NCBI RefSeq assembly: GCF_014203275.1
Contig: NZ_JACHIP010000003.1
Location: 682,001-746,000 of the forward strand
Direction: 5' to 3'
DNA: 64,000 nt
From: Granulicella aggregans
GTDB taxonomy: Bacteria; Acidobacteriota; Terriglobia; Terriglobales; Acidobacteriaceae
Translations under genes and position numbers: made by a program
Notes under the pieces: generated by a model
Seen by the model: the letters and a program-made list of their open reading frames with translations, nothing else
Database searches by the model: none
Told to the model about the DNA's origin: nothing
Shown here: positions 17,333 to 25,754 of the stretch, piece after piece
How positions within the stretch are numbered: position 1 is the first letter of the stretch
Layout: each line of letters starts with the position of its first letter

Positions 17333-18457
17333 ATGGTGAAGTCCGCGTCCAGATGGGCCCCCATATTTTTGATCGCCGCATCGTCAACCGCCTGCCTCTC
17401 GCAGAACGGTGAACCGGAGAAGCAGAAGCCGGATGTCTTCGTGGTCGGCGAGCATAGCGCCACCGCCGGAATCGCGACCGATTTCACCCCCACCCATATG
17501 CAACTGCCCGACGGTCGCCTCTCGGAGCGCGGACGCCGTGAGTTGATCCGGGACCTAGAGTCGGAGCAGGGATTCGCGCACCGCGTGCTCCCCATGGGCG
17601 CAGGCTTGATGCTCGAAGCCAATGGGGAGCTTACGCCCGGCGCAGCCGAATACAAGAAGATGATCTACGAAAAGGGTGCGTCCGTCTCCGTCGGCGACCG
17701 GGTCGTCGTGACGGCCCTGACCTTCAAGCCCGACCGTATTGTAATCGATGTCAACGGCGGCCCCTACGCCAAGCACCGCTACCTCAGCCACATTTCGTTC
17801 GGAGACGGCCCCGTTGCCCGCCGGGGCGACGATCCTACGGGTGCCCGCGTAACCCTCATCTTCAAGGGTGGTGTGCCCGAGATCTCGGCTCCGGAAGTAA
17901 AAGCCCTCCTGACGCCGGTGATCGACTTCGGCGCCAAGACCTCAACAGACGCCTACGCCGACACTCTCCCCGCACCTGTAAAGGAATCGATCTCCGCACA
18001 CGAAGTTTTGGTCGGGATGGACCGCCGCATGGTTCTCGCATCCGTAGGCGCACCAGAAAGCAAAGTGCGTGAACACGCCGAGGACACTCCGGAAGGAGTT
18101 CACTACGAGGAATGGATCTACGGGCATGTTCCACAGACCGTTCGCTTCGTACGATTCAAAGGCGATCGCGTCGTCTTGGTCAAGGTCGCGGCGCTAGGCA
18201 AGCCGATTGAGGTTCACGATAAGAACGAGATGGGAGACTTCGCTCCAGAGCCCGACAAACGGGATATCGCTCTCGGAGATGGAGTCGACCCTAATCACAC
18301 AGTAGCTCCGCCCACTCTTCGTCAGGCGGGTGAAAAAGACGATACAGTGCCGGTAAGTAACGCCCATCGCGTCCAGTATCCTCCGCCATCGAAGACCGGC
18401 TCTGCTCCCGACCCAACGCAGCAGCCCTCATCTCCTCAGGCACCGCCTACTCAGTGA
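17333..18457 (+). CDS. Exported protein with SmpA/BamE-like domain (function unknown)
   Basis: A 374-residue protein starting at an ATG preceded by TGAGGTG. The N-terminus MVKSASRWAPIFLIAASSTAC is a secretion signal with a cysteine placed like a lipoprotein site, although the -3 residue is not ideal. The middle has beta-rich segments; HEVLVGMDRRMVLASVGAP followed by a strand-rich stretch ending TVRFVRFKGDRVVLVK (about 228-290) resembles the SmpA/OmlA (BamE-like) fold. The last 60 residues are Pro/Gln/Ser-rich and probably disordered. It overlaps the end of the convergent acyltransferase by a few bases. The specific role is not known. Confidence 0.65.
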   Translation: MVKSASRWAPIFLIAASSTACLSQNGEPEKQKPDVFVVGEHSATAGIATDFTPTHMQLPDGRLSERGRRELIRDLESEQGFAHRVLPMGAGLMLEANGELTPGAAEYKKMIYEKGASVSVGDRVVVTALTFKPDRIVIDVNGGPYAKHRYLSHISFGDGPVARRGDDPTGARVTLIFKGGVPEISAPEVKALLTPVIDFGAKTSTDAYADTLPAPVKESISAHEVLVGMDRRMVLASVGAPESKVREHAEDTPEGVHYEEWIYGHVPQTVRFVRFKGDRVVLVKVAALGKPIEVHDKNEMGDFAPEPDKRDIALGDGVDPNHTVAPPTLRQAGEKDDTVPVSNAHRVQYPPPSKTGSAPDPTQQPSSPQAPPTQ

Positions 18458-19632
18458 GCGGAATCTACTGTTTCGAGCTTCTCTCGACGACCTATCACCC
18501 ACTCCGTAAAACGGTCTTTGTGCTTCAGGATCGGAGACTCGTAGAACTTCCAAGAAGCGGCAGAGAAGGCTACGGAGAGAATGACGGTCGTGATGGAAAC
18601 GATCCAGTAGCGGGCCTCCTGATTCAGGCCGCCTGCAATCCTCGTCACACCAGCCCGAACCAGGAAGTACATCGGGAGGTGGATCAGGTACAGCATGTAG
18701 CTGATCGAACCAAGATAGACCATCGGCTTCAGCCGTAGAAACCAGCTGACCGGATTAGAAGATCCCGCATGAAGGATCAGCCAGCCCACTGCTCCGGCGA
18801 ATGCAAACTCAGCAAAAGTCATGCTCAGAAGTTCGCGGTGCAAGATCACGAGCAGCAGATAGATCACGCCCGACAGGGCTGACGCGATTCCGAAGAGAAG
18901 ATCGTTTCTGCGCTGCGTTCTCGCGTCGAGGCCTCTACGGTGCTCAATCCAAAGGGCCAGCAGAGCACCCGCAATCAGAATATCGCTAGAGCGCAGGATC
19001 ATCGAAGGCGGGCTGATGATCCAACGCAGCAGAAATCCCGCCACACACATCGCAAATCCCACCGCGACGATCCTAGTGCGGCTGAGCAATAAAACAACTG
19101 GCGCCCACAGGACGTAGAACCACTCTTCGACCGAGAGCGACCACGTCGGGCCCAAGGCGCCCGTAATCGGCAAGATCGGGTAGTCCGGTTCGACAAACTT
19201 ATTGAAAGTGATGGCAAATGGATTCGGGATCAAGCCTGGATGTTGGATCACGTCGACAAGCCGATGCAGATCGCTCCCTATGTTTACGAAGCTCCGCAGA
19301 AAGAGGATCTGTCCTAGAAATTTTTCCGGCTCGATTGGATCATGAGCGAAAAGGGCGATTCCGTAGACAATCACGAGAAGCAGAATATACGGCGGCATGA
19401 TCCGGATGAATCGTCTCGCGTAAAAGACCTTGTAGGGATGATCCGCGTGCTTGAGTTCCAGCAGGATAGTGGTGATCAGAAAGCCTGAGAGGACGAAGAA
19501 AATATCGACTCCCAAACCGCCATAATGCGCCGGAATCTGGCCGAACCAGTTTGAAAATGGAGCAAAATGGCAGGCGATTACACCCGCGACAGCAATTGTC
19601 CGCACACCGTCCAGTTCCACAATTCGCTTCAT
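18451..19632 (-). CDS. Acyltransferase family 3 membrane protein (OafA/YrhL type)
   Basis: A 393-residue polytopic membrane protein with about ten hydrophobic helices. The family features are RIVELDGVRTIAVAGVIACHF with the essential histidine near residue 22, GGLGVDIFFVLSGFLITTILL, YARRFIRIMPPY and a C-terminal YLIHLPMYF. Such proteins O-acylate extracellular polysaccharide, LPS or other envelope glycans. AGGAGATGG precedes the ATG at 19632. No glycan-synthesis genes are adjacent, so the acceptor is unknown. Confidence 0.88.
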   Translation of the reverse strand: MKRIVELDGVRTIAVAGVIACHFAPFSNWFGQIPAHYGGLGVDIFFVLSGFLITTILLELKHADHPYKVFYARRFIRIMPPYILLLVIVYGIALFAHDPIEPEKFLGQILFLRSFVNIGSDLHRLVDVIQHPGLIPNPFAITFNKFVEPDYPILPITGALGPTWSLSVEEWFYVLWAPVVLLLSRTRIVAVGFAMCVAGFLLRWIISPPSMILRSSDILIAGALLALWIEHRRGLDARTQRRNDLLFGIASALSGVIYLLLVILHRELLSMTFAEFAFAGAVGWLILHAGSSNPVSWFLRLKPMVYLGSISYMLYLIHLPMYFLVRAGVTRIAGGLNQEARYWIVSITTVILSVAFSAASWKFYESPILKHKDRFTEWVIGRREKLETVDSAH

Positions 19633-19894
19633 CGGCCATCTCCTGGAACGGGGTCTTTGAACTGGTGCGCGTTCTCAAAGGATACATGAGGCCCATAGCC
19701 GATCTTCTCCCTCCTGCTGGGAGAAGTCATCTTCCCGAGATAGCCTGCCCTAGAGCCCCGTTCCTTCATGTAGACTTATCGATGGGCGTCAGCCACTCGT
19801 CCGACTCTCCGATGCCTTGCCCGAACCGGCGGCCCCGGGTTAGAGTCGTGCTTCCCGTGGACAGCCTAGAGATCAGCATCAGGAGATTACCAAG

Positions 19895-20074
19895 ATGTCG
19901 AAGATTGCCAAGACCGGCGACCGCAAGAAAGTCATGGACACCAACAAGAGCACCGATTGTCCCAAGTGCTCCAAGCCCACCCGTATCGTGAAGCGCGTTA
20001 AAGACCGCGAGCGCGGCATCCCCGGCGGAGTGTACATCTCCTGCTCGGCCTGCGAGTTCTTCGAAAAGCTCTAA
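19895..20074 (+). CDS. Small zinc-ribbon protein (59 aa)
   Basis: Begins MSKIAKTGDRKKVMDTNK and contains two CxxC pairs (DCPKCSK and YISCSACEF) about 28 residues apart, the pattern of a single zinc ribbon. The first 40 residues are Lys-rich. AGGAG lies 14 bases upstream of the ATG and a hairpin terminator follows the stop, so this is a complete monocistronic gene. Comparable small zinc ribbons bind nucleic acids or ribosomes, but its job is unknown. The 19633-19894 interval is the divergent promoter region with the acyltransferase gene. Confidence 0.75.
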   Translation: MSKIAKTGDRKKVMDTNKSTDCPKCSKPTRIVKRVKDRERGIPGGVYISCSACEFFEKL

Positions 20075-20113
20075 GCAACAGATTGATTCACACGATCGTT
20101 TGACACGCAAAAT

Positions 20114-20137
20114 AAGCTCCGGCAACGGGGCTTTTTG
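20114..20137 (+). terminator. Terminator after the zinc-ribbon gene
   Basis: AGCTCCG and CGGGGCT form a 7-bp stem with one G-U pair and a GCAA loop, followed by TTTTT. Confidence 0.75.
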
Positions 20138-20307
20138 CATTGACTCTCATCATGGAACGCACCCTCTCACGTTTTCCGCAGGTCTTACAACGGTAAGTTA
20201 CCTCTTCTGATTCAGTCCCATAGAGGTACCGTTAAATTCGAGCGCGGCACTTGACGAAGCTGTACCAACAGGGGGAGACTCAAGCACTGAAAGCAGGACC
20301 TCTTGTC

Positions 20308-21225
20308 ATGAAAAGCAGTACCGGTTTGCAGTTGGATACAGTAAGCAGCACGACGCCTTCCCGAAACTCCCCACCTCCCCCACAGTTCGATACGCCTACC
20401 TTCCTGATGTGCGCCCCGCAGTGGTATGACGTTGATTACGTCATCAACCCATGGATGGCGGGCAACCTTCACCGCCTCAACCGTGACCTCGCCTTCGCCC
20501 AGTGGCGCGAGCTGCATCGCCAGCTCCAGCTGATTGCGGATGTCCGCCTGATTCCGGCCGTCCAGGGTTCGCCTGACATGGTATTCGTCGGCCACACAGC
20601 CGTCGTCCAGCACGGCGTCGCCGCCGTTTCGAGCTTCGCTCACCCCGAGCGGCGCGTCGAAGAGCAGCCCGTCCGGCGCTGGCTGAAGGATCATGGTTTT
20701 CTCCTCTGGGAGACGCCTCGCGAGACCGCCTTTGAGGGCGAGGGAGACGCTCTTTTCGATGCCAACGGCAAGCTCCTCTGGGCAGCGCACGGGGTCCGTA
20801 CGTGCCTCCAGTGCCATCGTCACCTGGCGCAGGCGTGGCACCTCCCGGTCGTCTCACTGCATTTGGTCGACCCGCGCTTCTATCACCTGGATACGTGCTT
20901 CGCTCCGTTGTCCGGCGGCCACCTGATGTACTTCCCGGACGCCTTCGACGCAGCGTCGCGAGTTGCCATAGAGAACGCCTATCCGGAGGAGAAGCGAATC
21001 GCGGTTAACGAAGAGGAAGCCACCGCGTTCGCCTGCAACGTCATCAATATTGGCGAGACCGTTCTGATGCATAAGGTGTCCAGCGACCTCTCACGACGGT
21101 TGGGACGGCTTGGATTCGACGTGGTCCAGATCGACCTAAGCGAGTTCCTCAAGGGAGGCGGATCAGCCAAATCGCTCGTCCTCCGCCTAAGCGATATCCA
21201 GTTGCAGGCGGAGATCGCGAGCTAA
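20308..21225 (+). CDS. Dimethylarginine dimethylaminohydrolase / amidinotransferase-family protein
   Basis: A 305-residue beta/alpha-propeller protein of the guanidino-group-modifying superfamily. It shows MCAPQWYDVDYVINPWM near residue 40, VFVGHTAVVQHG, a glutamate/aspartate-rich middle, and HLVDPRFYHLDTCFAPL with the family histidine. Normal members hydrolyse or transfer guanidine groups of arginine derivatives using a C-terminal cysteine; here the corresponding segment GGGSAKSLVLRL has serine (TCG codon) where cysteine is expected. The ATG at 20308 follows a GCAGGA ribosome-binding site; a TTG 57 bases upstream is the alternative. A strong terminator follows. Confidence 0.75.
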   Translation: MKSSTGLQLDTVSSTTPSRNSPPPPQFDTPTFLMCAPQWYDVDYVINPWMAGNLHRLNRDLAFAQWRELHRQLQLIADVRLIPAVQGSPDMVFVGHTAVVQHGVAAVSSFAHPERRVEEQPVRRWLKDHGFLLWETPRETAFEGEGDALFDANGKLLWAAHGVRTCLQCHRHLAQAWHLPVVSLHLVDPRFYHLDTCFAPLSGGHLMYFPDAFDAASRVAIENAYPEEKRIAVNEEEATAFACNVINIGETVLMHKVSSDLSRRLGRLGFDVVQIDLSEFLKGGGSAKSLVLRLSDIQLQAEIAS

Positions 21226-21247
21226 TTCTTCATTGCAGGCGAAAGGC

Positions 21248-21290
21248 AGCTCCCACGACCAGTCTTTTCCTAGGTTGTGGGAGCTTTTCT
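21248..21290 (+). terminator. Rho-independent terminator after the DDAH-like gene
   Basis: AGCTCCCACGACC (21248-21260) pairs over 13 bases with GGTTGTGGGAGCT (21273-21285, one G-U pair), followed by TTTCTTG. Because pyrF ends at 21299 on the other strand, it may act for both genes. Confidence 0.88.
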
Positions 21291-21298
21291 TGTTCGGT

Positions 21299-22060
21299 TT
21301 AGGAGATGGAACCAGCGGCTTCGATCTCAGCAAGGATCGCTGCCGCTGCCTGCGCCGGATCAGCCGCCTGCGTGATTGGCCTGCCAACAACCAGCATGGA
21401 CGCGCCATCGCGAATCGCCGAGCCCGGCGTTGCGATCCTGCGCTGGTCGCCTATCGCAGCGCCAACGGGACGAATCCCCGGTACCACCAGCAGATTGCCA
21501 ACGTCGAGCTTGCGACGCAGAATTTCTACCTCTTCCGGGGAGCACACCATCCCGGCAACTCCACACCTCTGGGCCAGCAACGCCAGACGGACGGCCTGGT
21601 CGCGGGGACTCGACGCAACTCCGGTTCCATTCAGATCTGCCCCATCCATACTTGTTAGAACCGTTACAGCTAGAAGTCTTGGTGAACCGGGTGCCTGGGC
21701 TGCCTCAACCGCGGCAAGCATCATCCTCTCGCCGCCAGACGCGTGGAGCGTAAGCAGGGAGGCTCCGGTTGAAGTGACCGATTGAACCGCGCCCGCGACC
21801 GTATTCGGGATATCGTGCAGCTTCAGATCGAGGAAGACTTCAAAACCCTTTTCGCGAAGGTCATGGATCAGCCCGCTCCCAGCCGCGTAGAAGAGTTCCA
21901 TCCCCACCTTGAACCACCGGCAACGTCCTTCAAGCCGGTAGACAAAGGCAAGAGCGGACACCGCGGAAGGGAAGTCCAGCGCCACCGCGAGGCGATCTTT
22001 CGCATCTGTTCGAGCTTCGGCGACAGCCTGGTCCAGCCTCTGAGGCGCTGCGATTTCCAT
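21299..22060 (-). CDS. pyrF: Orotidine 5'-phosphate decarboxylase
   Basis: Converts OMP to UMP in the last step of de novo pyrimidine synthesis. The 253-residue protein has RLAVALDFPS at the first strand, KVGMELFYAAG, the catalytic FLDLKLHDIPNTV (Lys/Asp network), LTLHASGG, VPGIRPVG and VVGRPIT phosphate-binding motifs. The ATG at 22060 starts a family-length protein; the longer open frame reads antisense through thiD. It is divergent from thiD with the two start regions almost touching. Confidence 0.95.
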   Translation of the reverse strand: MEIAAPQRLDQAVAEARTDAKDRLAVALDFPSAVSALAFVYRLEGRCRWFKVGMELFYAAGSGLIHDLREKGFEVFLDLKLHDIPNTVAGAVQSVTSTGASLLTLHASGGERMMLAAVEAAQAPGSPRLLAVTVLTSMDGADLNGTGVASSPRDQAVRLALLAQRCGVAGMVCSPEEVEILRRKLDVGNLLVVPGIRPVGAAIGDQRRIATPGSAIRDGASMLVVGRPITQAADPAQAAAAILAEIEAAGSIS

Positions 22061-22907
22061 GCCTTCAAGTGTAACGAATACTATCGGAGAGGTGAAGACC
22101 GTCCTTACGATCGCTGGCTTCGATCCCTCGTCAGGTGCCGGCGTAACTGCCGACCTGATGGTCTTCGCAGCACATGGTCTATTCGGAACGTCCTGCATCA
22201 CGGCGTTGACCGTCCAATCCACGATGGGTGTACGGGCCTTTTATCCCGTCGAGGCTAGCATCCTCTCCGACAGCCTGGCATGCCTCGACGACGATCTACC
22301 GCCAGCTGGAATCAAGATCGGCATGATGGGAACCAGAGCCGCCGTCGCAACGGTATGCGACTACCTCGAGCGCCTTCGCCGACGAGGCTCGGATATTCCG
22401 GTAGTGCTTGACCCCGTCATCCGATCTTCATCAGGCAGGGAGCTGCTAGAACCTGAAGGAGTCGACCTCCTGAAAAAGAGGCTGCTGCCTCTAGTGGATT
22501 GGGTGACACCCAATCATTCCGAGCTTGGCTGGCTGACAGGCAGATCAGACATCAAGTCTAAGGAAGAAACCGTTCGAGCGGCTGAAGACCTCCAGAGGGA
22601 AGTTATCGGACATGGCGGCAAGCCTTTAAACGTGCTGGCTACAGGAGGGGACATCATCCCTCCCGACGACCTTCTGGTCACCCTCGCATCCAGGCATCAT
22701 TGGATGTCCGGCGAGCATGTTGAAACAAGCTCGACCCACGGAACGGGCTGCGCTCTCTCTAGCGCTCTACTGTGCCGGCTGGTCTTGGGGGACGATCTGA
22801 TAACGGCAACACGGAATGCAAAAAGCTACGTAGCCGAAGCGCTGCGATCAGCAGTCCCTATCGGTCGCGGCCGAGGCCCTATGAACCATCTATGGCCCAT
22901 TCGATGA
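22059..22907 (+). CDS. thiD: Hydroxymethylpyrimidine (phosphate) kinase
   Basis: Phosphorylates HMP and HMP-P for thiamine synthesis. The 282-residue ribokinase-fold protein has LTIAGFDPSSGAGVTADL, GIKIGMMGT, VLDPVI, VTPNHSELGWLTG and the anion-hole motif STHGTGCALSSAL. The start is uncertain: the ATG at 22059 overlaps the divergent pyrF start codon and lacks a ribosome-binding site, while a GTG at 22092 (VKTVLTIAGFD) has GGAGAG directly before it and leaves about 30 bases between the two genes. thiS lies 2.1 kb away. Confidence 0.93.
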   Translation: MPSSVTNTIGEVKTVLTIAGFDPSSGAGVTADLMVFAAHGLFGTSCITALTVQSTMGVRAFYPVEASILSDSLACLDDDLPPAGIKIGMMGTRAAVATVCDYLERLRRRGSDIPVVLDPVIRSSSGRELLEPEGVDLLKKRLLPLVDWVTPNHSELGWLTGRSDIKSKEETVRAAEDLQREVIGHGGKPLNVLATGGDIIPPDDLLVTLASRHHWMSGEHVETSSTHGTGCALSSALLCRLVLGDDLITATRNAKSYVAEALRSAVPIGRGRGPMNHLWPIR

Positions 22908-22909
22908 AT

Positions 22910-24919
22910 CTAACGCCGTTGGAACTCTGGCGACCCAAAGAGCAGCCCGGCTGCCAGTGCAGCCTGGGTATCGGCAGGTAACGGAGCGGCACCGCGCATA
23001 CCGGGGGTTCCAAAGGCAAGCGGATCGCGCTTCCGGTCAACCACGGCGACCTGCTTCAGACTTGCCTGCTGCTGTGCAGGGTCAGAGGTGACCTGAGCGA
23101 GAATGGCCTCGCGCGTCCGCTCGCTTACCGACAAGTGGAGTAGCTTTGTCTCAAGCTCCGATTCTTTTTCTGCCGGATCGAGCTCCGCGGTATTGAGAAA
23201 CTGATTCCAATCGACTCTGACACCGACAACCCGGTTCGACGATAGAGCCAGCGCGAAGTTCAACCGAGCTATCAGTGATGCGGAGCTGTTCCACGGATCG
23301 GCCTTCATCGAATAGCCGTTCGGCGTCTGCATCCCGTATACCGGCATTCCCAGATCCGAGATCACATTGGCGATCGCACCTGCGCTCTCAACCTCCGCCC
23401 CCGAAGCGCGAACCGTCGAGACTACGAAATCCTGCGGCGTTTTCACCTTGGCGCGATACGTTGCCGTGGTGAAGAACTCCGGTGAGTTGACCATGGAAAG
23501 AAGAACCTTGCGGATGTCGCCATGCGTCGACTGAAAAGTCTTTGTCATCTGATCTATCAGCGCCTTCGGAGGATCGTCCGCCACGAAACGGACGGCAATT
23601 TTGGTGGAGATGAAACGGGCTGTCTGCGGACTCGTCGCCAGCATGTGCAGCACCTCCAGGCCCTCCTTTTCGCCGTTCTCCTTGATCTTCACCCCGAGCA
23701 CGGTCTTCGACCCGGGCTCATGTCTGGTCTCGTCGAACTCCACCCGTGTGGGAACTCCTCCTTTCTCGGGCGATCCGACTGTCCATCCGGTGAAAACCTT
23801 GGCGACCTCGGTCACATCCTTCTGGGTATATCCTCCGTTGACCCCAAGCGTATGCAACTCCATGAGCTCTCGGGCGTAGTTCTCATTGAGGCCAGTCTGT
23901 TTCTTCGGCTGCCCGTGCCGCCCGCCGGCGCGTTCCGCAAACATCGATTTTGGTCCAATGCTCTGTGCGTTGTCGAGATAGTTCAGCATCGCAGGACTTC
24001 CAGCAGTCGCTACGAGCAGGCTCTCAAAGCTCCCAAGAGCATGCGGACGTATGGTGTCACGTTCATAACTATCAATGTAATAAGGAGCATCCTGTGATTT
24101 CTTCATGTAAACATTGAAGTGGTTGAGCCAAAAGTCAACCATCACTTCATCTAATTGCCGCTCGCTGTAGATGTCACGAAGAAGCTTAGTCTGCGTGTCT
24201 TCCGCTCCTACTAAGCCGACGGGGGATTCGAATGCAGCGAGTGCCTCGAACTGCGGGGGGGTAAATCCGTCAACCAGACGAATGCGATCTGCAGGCTGCG
24301 TGGAGCGGCGAAGTTCAGTCAGCTGCTGCGGCGTGAACTTGCACAACACGCTGAAACGGCTTTCTGGGGTCATCGCGATCAAGGTCGCGACATCCTGGGG
24401 GAGCGGCGGTGGCGGATCTTCGGCCATCTGGCCCTGGTCGCCGTCACCGTCTTTGTTCTTCAACTTCTCCTTGTACCTTTCGATGGAGTCTTTGTAGATA
24501 GCGTTCGCTATCTGTCCACCAGGCCGGTCCATCCTTCCGTTCATCTCTTTCCGGACCGCCTGGCGATTGGGATAGAGCGCCATGAGCTGTGGAAGGGGAA
24601 GCTGCATCGCGGGAAACCTTGCCAGCCGTCGATCTAAATCGCCGTCGTCAATCGTCTGAGGGGCAAGCTGGCGGTTGAACCATGTCTGAAGTCCCATGGA
24701 GCGCAACTTCTCAAGATCGCCCGGTCTCGGCCCATAGGTGAACCGGTTCAGCACCAGGAGCAGTTTTTCGTCCGGGCTAAGCTGACCGACCTTGGCTTTC
24801 AAGGGTGGATGCGCAGCAGCGGGACTCTGACCAAAGACTTCTACAGGTCCCATCAAGAGTGGAATGAGCAGTGCTGCTACGAGTGACGATGCCTTCGATC
24901 TGAGTCTGTGATTGGTCAT
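22910..24919 (-). CDS. DUF1800 domain protein, secreted
   Basis: A 669-residue protein with a signal peptide (LVAALLIPLLMG...VFGQ). The DUF1800 core is clear: LLLVLNRFTYGPRPGDLEKL, the histidine/asparagine motif FWLNHFNVYM, ARELMELHTLGVNGGYTQKDV, FTGWTVG and the late RLNFALALSSNR. GGAG precedes the ATG at 24919. DUF1800 proteins are usually paired with a DUF1501 (sulfatase-like) protein; none is next to it here. Function unknown. It is convergent with thiD and divergent from thiS. Confidence 0.85.
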   Translation of the reverse strand: MTNHRLRSKASSLVAALLIPLLMGPVEVFGQSPAAAHPPLKAKVGQLSPDEKLLLVLNRFTYGPRPGDLEKLRSMGLQTWFNRQLAPQTIDDGDLDRRLARFPAMQLPLPQLMALYPNRQAVRKEMNGRMDRPGGQIANAIYKDSIERYKEKLKNKDGDGDQGQMAEDPPPPLPQDVATLIAMTPESRFSVLCKFTPQQLTELRRSTQPADRIRLVDGFTPPQFEALAAFESPVGLVGAEDTQTKLLRDIYSERQLDEVMVDFWLNHFNVYMKKSQDAPYYIDSYERDTIRPHALGSFESLLVATAGSPAMLNYLDNAQSIGPKSMFAERAGGRHGQPKKQTGLNENYARELMELHTLGVNGGYTQKDVTEVAKVFTGWTVGSPEKGGVPTRVEFDETRHEPGSKTVLGVKIKENGEKEGLEVLHMLATSPQTARFISTKIAVRFVADDPPKALIDQMTKTFQSTHGDIRKVLLSMVNSPEFFTTATYRAKVKTPQDFVVSTVRASGAEVESAGAIANVISDLGMPVYGMQTPNGYSMKADPWNSSASLIARLNFALALSSNRVVGVRVDWNQFLNTAELDPAEKESELETKLLHLSVSERTREAILAQVTSDPAQQQASLKQVAVVDRKRDPLAFGTPGMRGAAPLPADTQAALAAGLLFGSPEFQRR

Positions 24920-25045
24920 GAGGTCTCCGCAGCGGTCCACGGAAATTGGAACCCAAGCCGTCGAGAGAAGTTCCGAGCTGTGCATCTGCTCTGGCAGGTC
25001 GATGTCCCGCCGGCGGGACCAGCGACCTGATACTCTCAGAGTCGT

Positions 25046-25267
25046 ATGGCACTAGAAATTATTCTCAACGGCCATGTCCGCGTCTTTGCGGAGATGGAGA
25101 ATGGCTCAACCATCGCACAGCTTCTCGGCGCTCTTGAGCTGAAAGCCGATCGGGTTGCGATCGAGCTCAATGGCGCAATCACTCCCAGAGCAGCGTGGGC
25201 AGAGACAATGATTGTCTCCAAAGACCGCATCGAACTTGTTCATTTTGTTGGAGGTGGGGCTCAATAG
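25046..25267 (+). CDS. thiS: Sulfur-carrier protein ThiS
   Basis: A 73-residue beta-grasp protein: EIILNGHVRVF, TIAQLLGALEL, RVAIELNGAITPRAAW and IELVHFVGGG, matching ThiS that donates sulfur for the thiazole moiety of thiamine. Unlike textbook ThiS, which ends at the adenylated Gly-Gly, two residues (Ala-Gln) follow the GGG. A perfect 12-bp inverted repeat covers the stop codon. No thiG, thiF or thiE is adjacent. Confidence 0.85.
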   Translation: MALEIILNGHVRVFAEMENGSTIAQLLGALELKADRVAIELNGAITPRAAWAETMIVSKDRIELVHFVGGGAQ

Positions 25268-25292
25268 TTCAATTTTCGAATGAACTATTGAG
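25260..25292. terminator. Inverted repeat at the thiS stop, likely a terminator shared by two convergent genes
   Basis: CTCAATAGTTCA (25260-25271) is repeated in exact inverted form as TGAACTATTGAG (25281-25292) with a 9-base AT-rich loop. It starts inside the last codons of thiS and lies 31 bases from the end of the convergent zinc-ribbon gene. There is no T-run, so termination efficiency is uncertain. Confidence 0.55.
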
Positions 25293-25322
25293 GCCGCGCA
25301 ATACCGCGAAATTAGGTTGTGA

Positions 25323-25544
25323 CTAGCGATCTTTTCGATAGAGCAGATCTTTCATCGCGGCACGCCGGGCTTCGTTAGCCTCCGCGTTGGCCTTGCGTTC
25401 GTCTGCATCCATGCTTTGTTTGCCGCCCGCATACTGCGACTCTGGCTCGCTGCAACTGGGGCACCGATTGGCGAAGCCAGGCTTATTAGGCTTCAGCTCA
25501 AACTCTTCTGAACAGACGACACAAACTTTTACAGGGAACGCCAT
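25323..25544 (-). CDS. Small zinc-ribbon protein (73 aa)
   Basis: Contains CVVCSEEFELKP and RCPSCSEPES, two CxxC pairs 14 residues apart, forming a zinc ribbon at the N-terminus, followed by a charged helical tail (ERKANAEANEARRAAMKD). Similar short proteins are widespread and unassigned. It is convergent with thiS. The 25545-25754 stretch up to the insertion sequence shows no gene or strong motif. Confidence 0.65.
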   Translation of the reverse strand: MAFPVKVCVVCSEEFELKPNKPGFANRCPSCSEPESQYAGGKQSMDADERKANAEANEARRAAMKDLLYRKDR

Positions 25545-25754
25545 ACTGTTCGTATTTTACGCGAAAGTTCAAGGGGAGAAGGCAGGCTGAAGCGCGCTGG
25601 CGTAGCTTAATCAAGCGTTACGATTCTGTTGGAGCAAAGCTAAACCGTCGCTGGATCTGCAAAGCGGTTCTGTCATCATAAAGCGCCGTAGTCGTCGTGC
25701 GGTGCGTAATGTGGGAATCGACGTACTGTGTGGATTCCCAAGGACTGTGGGAAG

